64,000 nucleotides of DNA, from assembly GCA_963971305.1 (NCBI GenBank), contig OZ020307.1, positions 12,723,501 to 12,787,500 on the forward strand, in the 5' to 3' direction. This DNA comes from Arcuatula senhousia. Lineage: Eukaryota; Mollusca; Bivalvia; Mytilida; Mytilidae. The notes beneath the pieces are model-generated. The model was not told the DNA's origin. It made no database searches and worked only from the letters and a program-made list of their open reading frames with translations. The translations under genes were made by a program, and so were the position numbers. Within the stretch, counting starts at the first letter, position 1; each line of letters starts with the position of its first letter. Positions 61,701 to 64,000 of this stretch are shown in pieces.

Positions 61701-63016
61701 AAAATGAGCAAGCCTTTCTGATTGTGCTGTGTAATTTATACCGGTAAGTTGAATACTGAGCATGCTTCGTTAACTGGTGCAAGATGTAATGAACAATCGT
61801 TTAGTTAAATTAACGGTCAACATATTTTTTTAAAAAGTAAAAAAAAAATAGAGAGAGTTTTAAGCTTTTTAAAAAGTATAGAAAAGAGGTCATATATATA
61901 AATGCAAAGAACATACCTTGGTAACTGTATCATTGATGTATTTTCCTAGCTTCTCAAATGTGCAATGGTGAACAAAACATAGTCTCTCAACCACCGAAGA
62001 CTTATTATGAATCTCTGTCAAAAAAAGCTTGGCTTCTCGTTGGTTTTCATCAAATGTGTCTGAAATTGATAAGAGAACAAAAGTGTTCATAACAAAAAAA
62101 ACAACCAAAAAAAATGATCATACTGACTTTAAACTGAAACTTATCAAATCATAATTAAATTTCAATTATCTGATTGGTTTTAAGCCTGAACATTTCAATA
62201 TATATAAAATAACGCCGTCGATATTCGACTTCAGACAAAAAACAAATGATAAAACAAACAAATAAGACAAGTCGTCAAAAAACTTTAATTAATAGATATA
62301 CTGTATTTCCAATAGGTACCCATTTCCGTAGTTCTTCATTATCAACATTTTTAAAGAGGCTGTCCAAGGCAAAACCCAGGCAATAGCTGGCACTTCATGA
62401 CAAATTTTGTTTTTCAAAAAATTTCATTGATTTCACATCAGTTAACATTCATTCCCCAAAACAAATGCAGATTTTTGGTTTATTAAAACAATATACAAAC
62501 ATGCAGAAAAAGGGAGGTAACTCTTGCATATTTGCAAAATTTTGTTGCTTTGTTCATGAACTAAAAGGCTGAATCACAAGTTTTCCATGTTGCTTTCAAA
62601 CGAATTCTGGTGATTTTTGTTTTACATATGAGTCCAACAATATATTAAAACAATAAATTTGCTGGGATAAAATTTTTCATGTGCCAGATTCTGTAGGCTT
62701 TTGTCTGATTTCTACATGGACAGGCTCGACAGCCTCATAAAAAAATGCAAAACAGGGATATTAACACAATTCGGACTACCTATTAGATCCTCTTGCAGCG
62801 GCGATATTTAAAAAATTCTGACTACAAATTATTTAGTACCTCGTTTTTCGCACTCTCCTTTACATTGCTTCCTCTCTACATTTTGCCCCTTACATTGGTA
62901 TCCAGAATTCATTGGGAGAGGATTATTACAAAATCGTACTCTCTTGATTTCCTTGATTTCACCACATGTTGCTGCACAATTCTCCCAATTCGACCAAGAT
63001 GTCCAGCCTCCATCCA
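31640..63016 (-). CDS. Type I membrane receptor-like protein: 8 TSP1, 2 LamG, Ig, TM (19 exons, 5' end beyond window)
   Basis: Likely cell-surface adhesion or matrix-binding protein. Nineteen minus-strand exons (63016 down to 31640; see single entries) give 1088 residues and a stop; every junction is GT-AG and the summed length (3269 bases, two from a split codon) is exactly in frame. Order: TSP1-1; a Cys-containing insert of about 65 residues; TSP1-2 to TSP1-4; a charged linker; TSP1-5 to TSP1-8; LamG1; LamG2; Ig; TM helix; ten-residue tail. TSP1 hallmarks (WSxWSxC, CGxG, RxRxC) are visible in most repeats, and most TSP1 units are flanked by phase-1 introns, the usual shufflable pattern. Several N-x-S/T sites (NVT, NVS, NDT, NKT, NQT) fit an extracellular chain. 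I know no standard family with this order; annotation pipelines may call it hemicentin- or thrombospondin-like. The signal peptide must lie beyond 64000. Confidence 0.88.
31995..32136 (-). CDS. Receptor exon R: Ig domain, second half
   Basis: Acceptor AACTTTACAG; donor GTATGT. Encodes [20 protein letters not shown] then [14 protein letters not shown], the D-x-G-x-Y-x-C type motif of an Ig F strand, with one N-x-T site. Confidence 0.88.
32710..33200 (+). repeat. Dispersed repeat family B, longest copy
   Basis: Runs from GGGGCATCCGAATTTCAAAA through CGAGAGTGAGCCCAGGTGCT, TCGTCGCGCTGCTAATGG and GTGTGTCAAATCCGG to CCGAGGAGCAACG. It sits in the intron between receptor exons R and Q. A partial copy (GGTACCAATGGGCCATCCGA) is at 35104. 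Confidence 0.7.
33395..33485 (-). repeat. Family G fragment, reverse orientation
   Basis: The reverse complement gives AATGAGATGTGGAATTTGTG then TACGCGACG, the characteristic family G left end, ending in the GGAAAACAGC block. It abuts the reverse-transcriptase fragment. Confidence 0.6.
33478..33910 (-). pseudogene. Decayed reverse-transcriptase fragment
   Basis: Minus-strand frames give IISIPVG followed directly by [13 protein letters not shown] (motif B region with residues deleted), and [17 protein letters not shown] (motif C, where YIDD has become YIHD). The two parts are in different frames. Same RT type as 22345-23990. Confidence 0.75.
34110..34285 (-). CDS. Receptor exon Q: Ig domain, first half
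   Basis: Acceptor CATTTGTAG; donor taken as GTTAAC. Encodes [18 protein letters not shown] (first Ig Cys), [13 protein letters not shown] (core Trp) and KTTFSS. Open frame continues past this donor to about 34070, but only this site gives phase 0 for the next exon. Confidence 0.75.
36140..36440 (-). CDS. Receptor exon P: LamG2, second half
   Basis: Acceptor TATATTTCAG; donor GTAAGA. Encodes [35 protein letters not shown] and [16 protein letters not shown], closing the laminin-G fold. Confidence 0.92.
36521..36620. repeat. 31-bp tandem repeat, about three copies
   Basis: TTACCGAGAA recurs at 36526, 36557 and 36588 (period 31), each unit continuing GGCACGTTACGGAGTTTG with minor changes. Intronic, just upstream of exon P on the coding strand. 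Confidence 0.85.
37535..37680. repeat. Palindrome-rich TGTACATGTTG cluster
   Basis: GTACATGTTGC, GTACATGTTGCTACTTGTAC, CATGTTGAAACATG and TTTCAACATGTAAAAG occur within about 120 bp in both orientations and could fold into several hairpins. Intronic. Confidence 0.5.
38334..38581 (-). CDS. Receptor exon O: LamG2, first half
   Basis: Acceptor AATTTTACAG; donor GTGAGT. Encodes [38 protein letters not shown] and [20 protein letters not shown]. Confidence 0.9.
38791..38913 (-). CDS. Receptor exon N: LamG1, end
   Basis: Acceptor CCTTTTCAG; donor GTAGGT. Encodes [20 protein letters not shown] (the F-x-G-x-I-x-x-L closing strand), then [14 protein letters not shown]. Confidence 0.87.
39324..39465 (-). 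CDS. Receptor exon M: LamG1, middle
   Basis: Acceptor ATTTTCAG; donor GTAAGT. Encodes [20 protein letters not shown], the 'W-x-x-V' strand typical of laminin-G domains, then [17 protein letters not shown]. Confidence 0.85.
40052..40317 (-). CDS. Receptor exon L: LamG1, first half
   Basis: Acceptor TTTATTTTCAG; donor GTGAGC. Encodes [20 protein letters not shown] (the G-x-LLY pattern of laminin-G strands), then [16 protein letters not shown] and a strand-rich end to DDAIQ. Confidence 0.85.
40440..41216 (+). repeat. Hairpin-ended satellite element, family C, with four ~171 bp units
   Basis: GAATTCGGTTCAGTAGTTTC occurs at 40576, 40749, 40920 and 41091 (spacings 173, 171, 171). After the last unit come ACGGACGGACGG and a second ACGG run (41152-41172), then a hairpin of ATGTCT(T)CCCAC and GTGGG..AGACAT at about 41187-41216. 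A related ATATCTCTCCCCG occurs at the left edge near 40445. Intronic, antisense to the receptor. Confidence 0.85.
41377..41547 (-). CDS. Receptor exon K: TSP1-8
   Basis: Acceptor TTTCCTTAG; donor GTTCAA. Encodes [18 protein letters not shown], then [18 protein letters not shown] and HCFEQPCS. Confidence 0.93.
41632..41761. mobile_element. 130-bp MITE
   Basis: CACAGGCGTCTGGGTCCAGG continues into ATTTTAT on the left; the right end is its inverted copy ending AAACGCCTGTG. One mismatch over about 27 bp. The centre is AT-rich. The target duplication is unclear. Confidence 0.8.
41766..43186. mobile_element. 1.42 kb foldback element with GTTCGCCC-rich ends and a 9-bp direct repeat
   Basis: Both termini are built from spaced repeats of CGTTCGCCCTGG and GGGTCCGTTCGCCC, pointing inward at the left (41766-41850) and outward at the right (43118-43182). 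CTGTGTTTT occurs immediately outside both ends (41757-41765 and 43187-43195), as a 9-bp target duplication would. Nine-base duplications are typical of Mutator-like elements; no transposase is present. Its left flank overlaps the end of the 130-bp MITE, so it probably inserted at that MITE's edge. Confidence 0.75.
43342..43527 (-). CDS. Receptor exon J: TSP1-7
   Basis: Acceptor TATTCCTAG; donor GTGATA. Encodes [18 protein letters not shown], then [20 protein letters not shown] and ICNPVPCP. Contains an N-V-T site. Confidence 0.92.
43781..43954 (-). CDS. Receptor exon I: TSP1-6
   Basis: Acceptor GATTTAG; donor GTATGT. Encodes [20 protein letters not shown], then [18 protein letters not shown]. 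It is a textbook TSP1 repeat with symmetric phase-1 boundaries. Confidence 0.93.
44344..44578 (-). CDS. Receptor exon H: linker and TSP1-5
   Basis: Acceptor TTATCCAG; donor GTTATT. Encodes [20 protein letters not shown], then [36 protein letters not shown] and QPCNMMNCP. Confidence 0.88.
44690..45480. repeat. Tandem 345-360 bp repeat with conserved GCGTTTCGTCTATAC core
   Basis: TTTTGCTACGC(C/A)TGAC recurs at 44714, 45074 and 45419. Each unit carries CGTTTCGTCTATA and ACTCATC(T/A)GAGGCG, then ACCTATGTCT and CTAACCTCGGG. About 2.2 units in the intron between exons H and G. The core resembles a repeat I remember as widespread in mussels. Confidence 0.8.
45703..46195 (+). repeat. Family G copy (longer variant)
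   Basis: From ATGTGGAATAAGTGTACACG through ACCACAATGGACAACCGCCA to GTGGCGGGGTTAAACTAG. About 110 bp of extra sequence lies before the end compared with 16724-17050. Confidence 0.65.
46219..46286 (-). CDS. Receptor exon G: charged linker
   Basis: Acceptor TTTTTTTACAG; donor GTAAAG. Encodes [20 protein letters not shown] then SQ. Strongly charged, no Cys. Supported by phase on both sides and by splice signals, not by homology. Confidence 0.72.
46340..46765. repeat. Satellite-element fragment with ACGG microsatellite
   Basis: Two loose units with (A)CAGGAA(G)TAAATG and CTGAGAAA(A)CTGTTACGAA, related to family D at 56.8-57.5 kb, end in GGACGGACGGACGGACAGACAG near 46720-46745. Confidence 0.6.
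46766..47387. other. Intron sequence, nothing recognised
   Basis: Part of the 9.25 kb intron between exons G and F. AT-rich; no coding or repeat structure identified by eye. Confidence 0.4.
47388..47920. mobile_element. 533-bp MITE with TTAA target duplication
   Basis: The left end GGTAGATGGGGTGTCT and the right end AGACACCCCATCTACC are exact inverted copies, each flanked by TTAA (47384-47387 and 47921-47924). TTAA duplication points to the piggyBac superfamily for mobilisation. No transposase is present. A truncated relative is at 20700-20784. Confidence 0.9.
47985..48775 (-). repeat. Family A copy, reverse orientation, truncated
   Basis: Begins AGGCCCCCAGGAGCCTGAAT then CGCTCACCTGATC, the inverted right terminus. 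The interior matches family A leader words in reverse (CTGTTCTATTTTTAGTAACG). It stops where the retroelement at about 48780 starts. Confidence 0.7.
48785..49770 (-). pseudogene. Decayed reverse-transcriptase retroelement (second type)
   Basis: On the minus strand: [20 protein letters not shown] (catalytic motif C, about 49255-49315), then [40 protein letters not shown] and [11 protein letters not shown] (48981-49200), then [20 protein letters not shown] in another frame (48892-48985). Order and spacing fit the palm, thumb and C-terminal end of an RT; frameshifts show it is dead. It differs from the 22 kb element in motif C (FIDD). Confidence 0.8.
49985..50430 (-). pseudogene. Harbinger-type (DDE_Tnp_4) transposase fragment, frameshifted
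   Basis: Minus strand: [20 protein letters not shown] (first catalytic Asp in FIDG), [39 protein letters not shown] (second Asp), then after a frameshift near 50120, [20 protein letters not shown] and [19 protein letters not shown] (expected region of the catalytic Glu). The N-terminus and flanking ends are missing. Harbinger transposases make 3-bp (TWA) duplications. Confidence 0.85.
50450..50945 (+). repeat. Family A-related element, right end
   Basis: Units with CCTATATCTTGAAAA(C/T)TA and TTATTGCCCTTTTT recur near 50505-50560 and 50810-50865. The end is CAGGTGAGCGATTCAGGCTC then ATACGAGCCTC at about 50916-50945, the family A right terminus. Confidence 0.6.
50950..51390 (+). repeat. Duplicated ~430-bp block (pair with 53495-53935)
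   Basis: Starts TTCAAGATCGAAACGAAAAG and AAAATGGGTCATTTTCAATT, includes the family A hairpin and leader, and ends near GATCTTAGGCTCTTCAGAAT. The same order with few differences lies at 53495-53935. The shared part includes about 130 bp left of the family A hairpin. Confidence 0.8.
51084..52535 (+). repeat. Family A element, most intact copy, with 155-bp tandem array
   Basis: Left hairpin (TCTCACCTGGCC / GGCCATGTGAGC), GTCGTCGTCCGTCGTCGTCC run, ~200-bp leader, then units anchored on ACTATTGCAGATA at 51481, 51636, 51791, 51946, 52101 and 52256, exactly 155 bp apart. Two unit types alternate: one reads AAGAATAAAAACTATTGCAG, the other TAGAATGAAAACTATTGCAG. The right end is CAGGTGAGCGATTCAGGCTC then CTGGGAGCCTC. 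No coding content. Confidence 0.92.
52630..53065 (-). repeat. Family A copy, reverse orientation, truncated
   Basis: Starts AGAGGCTCTTAGGAGCC then CGCTCACCTGATCC (inverted right terminus). Two or three reversed units follow, with GGGTCATCTGACAACT. It is separated from the preceding copy by about 95 bp of GAAAAGGAAAACGAA-type sequence. Confidence 0.7.
53066..53416. other. Intron sequence, nothing recognised
   Basis: Part of the exon G-F intron. ATTACCGATCTTGGAGGATC near 53090 recurs loosely at 58752 (ATTACCGAACTTGGAGAATC). No coding frame. Confidence 0.35.
53417..53492 (+). repeat. Family G left end, truncated
   Basis: AAAATGAGATGTGGAATAAG to AATCCACAATGG, where it stops abruptly at the duplicated block beginning near 53493. 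Confidence 0.7.
53495..53935 (+). repeat. Family A left part within duplicated block
   Basis: Near-identical to 50950-51390, with an extended GTCGTC run (53663-53698). It is broken at about 53935, where the retroelement fragment begins. Confidence 0.8.
53935..54318 (-). pseudogene. 3' fragment of the 22-kb-type reverse-transcriptase element
   Basis: Shares TTCTCTTGAGAACACT and AGCTAAGAAGCATCTATCGA with 22345-22470, and AAGATTTT..AAATTTCCATTTC with 22630-22670. The minus frame reads [20 protein letters not shown] then [18 protein letters not shown], the C-terminal end of that element. The polymerase core is missing. Confidence 0.75.
54319..54712 (-). repeat. Family A copy, reverse orientation, left-end part
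   Basis: Reversed unit (GGGGTCATCTGACAACTTTG), reversed leader, GACGACGGACGACGACGACG run and the inverted hairpin ending CAAGGTGAGCT at 54712. Confidence 0.7.
54786..55515 (+). repeat. Family A copy
   Basis: AGCTCACCTGACCCGAAGGG / TCAGGTGAGCT hairpin, CCGTCCGTCC runs, the leader containing AACATGGCCGACGTTAC, then decayed sequence. The end is GACGACAGACGACGATAACG and CCAGGTGATCT, itself an inverted left end, so this is probably two truncated copies facing each other. Confidence 0.65.
55541..55705 (-). CDS. Receptor exon F: TSP1-4 (divergent)
   Basis: Acceptor CAATTGTAG; donor GTAGGC. Encodes [19 protein letters not shown], then [17 protein letters not shown]. The Cys usual after the WSxW motif is missing. 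A long 9254-bp intron follows. Confidence 0.85.
56062..56241 (-). CDS. Receptor exon E: TSP1-3 (divergent)
   Basis: Acceptor AATTGTAG; donor GTAAGT. Encodes [17 protein letters not shown], then [16 protein letters not shown] and [13 protein letters not shown]. It keeps the CS..CG and RxRDC pattern, with an unusual second half. Confidence 0.85.
56482..58500 (-). repeat. Family A element, reverse orientation, containing family D
   Basis: Left end AGAGGCTCCCAGGAGCC then CGCTCACCTGAC; right end GACGACGACGGACGC, GTGATGGCAATAGCTCACA and CCAGGTGAACT, the inverted hairpin. Interior units contain AAAAAGG(A/G)CAATAACTCCTA and CATGGCGGCCATGTTTT. Family D occupies 56763-57530. Confidence 0.8.
56763..57530 (+). 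repeat. Hairpin-ended satellite element, family D, with ~167 bp units
   Basis: AACAGGAAG (or AACATGAAG) anchors at 56815, 56982, 57151 and 57317, spacings 167, 169, 166. After the array come GGACGGACGGACGGACGAAC and a hairpin TATCCCCCtcttcTTCGAAGcGGGGGTATA (about 57500-57530). The outer arm is repeated inverted at the left end (ATACCCCCGCT, 56765-56775). Confidence 0.88.
58904..59086 (-). CDS. Receptor exon D: TSP1-2
   Basis: Acceptor TGTGATAG; donor GTAAAG. Encodes [18 protein letters not shown], then [18 protein letters not shown], ending [12 protein letters not shown]. Confidence 0.9.
59450..59730 (+). pseudogene. Reverse-transcriptase fragment with YIDD motif
   Basis: Plus strand: [20 protein letters not shown] (about 59572-59632), the catalytic motif C of the same RT type as at 22-24 and 33 kb. 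Only a few tens of codons around it are recognisable; frames on both sides are broken. It lies in the intron between receptor exons D and C, opposite in strand to the receptor. Confidence 0.7.
60310..60361 (-). CDS. Receptor exon C: 52-base insert
   Basis: Acceptor TGATTTCAG; donor GTACGT. Encodes [17 protein letters not shown]. It brings two more Cys, which may pair with those of exon B. Included because phases before and after match. Confidence 0.72.
60540..61675 (+). repeat. Family A element with 155-bp units
   Basis: Left end AGCTCACCTGGCCAAAGG (hairpin right arm partly lost), GTCGTCGTCGTCGTCGTCGT run, leader, then units anchored at 60962, 61117, 61272, 61427 (exactly 155 apart) and 61556 (129, a 26-bp deletion). 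Right end CCAGGTGAGCGATTTAGGCT then CCTGGGAGCCTC at 61638-61670. Confidence 0.9.
61917..62059 (-). CDS. Receptor exon B: unassigned insert
   Basis: Acceptor AATTTCAG; donor GTATGT. Encodes [20 protein letters not shown], then [20 protein letters not shown] and NDTVTK. No family is recognised; it contains two Cys and one N-x-T site. Confidence 0.8.
62840..63016 (-). CDS. Receptor exon A: TSP1-1
   Basis: Acceptor TAATGTAG; donor GTACTA. Encodes [18 protein letters not shown], then [18 protein letters not shown]. It is the first exon in the window and starts in phase 1, so the gene continues upstream. Confidence 0.88.
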
Positions 63017-63293
63017 CTACATTAACATACCAAATATTTAAGCTAGCTTAAAATATATACTCTATATCGACAAACCTTTCAAGTTAAAAGCTTGTCACTT
63101 ATCTACAATTACATGTAAACAAATGTTGTTGAACTTAAAATATGGAAATGCAGTTGTTCTATCTGATGCATATGATGAAATGCCCTACAGAACAATCAAT
63201 CATACAATATACTTCGTAATAGGTGTCCAAAAAATGTATATTTTTAATCGACGATTCAACTCTCGTCAGCATCATTATCATTAAATCTATTTA

Positions 63294-63734
63294 GGGGCCG
63301 TTCAATATTTATCAAAGTGCTGGACCGGTGCAATATTGTATACTGGGCAAAGAGTTTTTTTGTACCTTCTTTCAGCTGGGCATAAAGATTTTTTAGAATT
63401 GAACATGTGCTGGGCAGTCACTTTTTTATCAGTAATTTGTTAAAAAAAACATTAAATTCATTTCTAGACCTTGTCAAGACTTTCATTGATTAAAGATATG
63501 AATATGAATAAAATGGTCTAAATACTTCTTGACATCCTACTAGTAACTGAAGGGTCTAAATTAAAAAGGAAGATCTTTTGCTGGGCAATAATTTTTTCTG
63601 CTCTGACAATAAACTGACAATAAACTGGGACTTAAGTTTTTTTTTTACCGATGTGTCTGCTGGGCACATAGATATTTTGACGAGGGAAAAAGAATTGCAC
63701 CGACCCAGAACTTTGATAAATATTATATGGTCCC
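63294..63734. mobile_element. 441-bp MITE, TTA target duplication (Harbinger-like)
   Basis: The left end GGGGCCGTTCAATATTTATC continues into AAAG; the right end CTTTGATAAATATTATATGG continues into TCCC as its inverted copy. TTA flanks both ends (63291-63293 and 63735-63737). The interior repeats (C)TGCTGGGCA before T-rich tracts five times. It lies upstream of receptor exon A. Confidence 0.8.
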
Positions 63735-63779
63735 TTAGAGGAAGAAGACCAAAAGTTTCGAAAGATAAGTACTCGTGAG

Positions 63780-63950
63780 GTTGTTAGTAATCTTAAGGGA
63801 CTTTAGGGACTCTTAATAATGCTATACTAACAGGGACTCTTTAATTATGCTATACAAACAGCTAGGGACTTTTAATTATGTTACACAATAGATGTATAAC
63901 CCATCTATGGTTATACATCTATGGTTATACAAACAGAGCATGCATTAAAA
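63780..63950. repeat. Short tandem repeat, ~27-33 bp units
   Basis: AGGGACT(C)TTTAATTATG and TATACAAACAG recur three times with variation, followed by a doubled CATCTATGGTTATA. No further receptor exon was found between 63017 and 64000. Confidence 0.6.
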
Positions 63951-64000
63951 GTTGGTATTAGAAATTAAAATGTGAGATTATTTCTGTTTTCATGATTTCT

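Noticed and set aside
1..64000. tRNA or rRNA genes
   Set aside because: No cloverleaf with a GGTTCGAATCC-type T arm and no rRNA-like conserved blocks were noticed by eye; a covariance-model scan was not possible.

Overview
The window looks like nuclear DNA from a spiralian animal, most probably a bivalve mollusc, perhaps a mussel. It is AT-rich, its genes have introns with canonical GT-AG splice sites, and it is crowded with short repeats. Many repeats carry ACGG or GTC microsatellites beside 155-171 bp tandem units, as in the bivalve 'pearl'-type elements. The taxon is inferred from remembered repeat styles and was not checked by search.

Four genes can be supported. (1) An intronless TALE-class homeobox gene on the plus strand (9256-10059) has lost the homeodomain's Asn51. 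(2) An aquaporin-8-like gene on the minus strand (12666-15376) has five exons that close perfectly in frame. A second, phase-compatible first exon lies upstream of it (16307-16548). (3) An unrecognised, disordered, S/P/Q-rich protein on the minus strand (24761-28066) is resolved as seven exons, with its 5' end missing. (4) A large minus-strand receptor-like gene (31640-63016, continuing past the right edge) is resolved as 19 exons. They encode eight thrombospondin type-1 repeats, two laminin-G domains, one Ig domain, one transmembrane helix and a short tail. All 19 junctions keep the reading frame to a single stop.

The rest is intron or intergenic DNA filled with mobile elements. Left edge to 5.3 kb: a pearl-like element and a ~480 bp tandem family carrying a 1.48 kb foldback insertion. 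6.5-7.4 and 11.0-11.8 kb: further hairpin-ended satellite elements. 16.7-24.5 kb: several inverted-repeat elements and a decayed reverse-transcriptase element. 32-63 kb (introns of the receptor): at least nine copies of one hairpin-ended family, four further retroelement fragments, a Harbinger transposase relic, a possible MULE-type foldback element and several MITEs. The 9.25 kb intron 46287-55540 is almost entirely such insertions, and 56.3-58.7 kb shows three elements nested inside one another.

The genes do not look functionally linked. The most notable items are the receptor's domain architecture, the paired aquaporin first exons, the Asn51-less TALE homeodomain, and a shared plan (hairpin, microsatellite, tandem array, inverted far end) across at least five otherwise unrelated repeat families.
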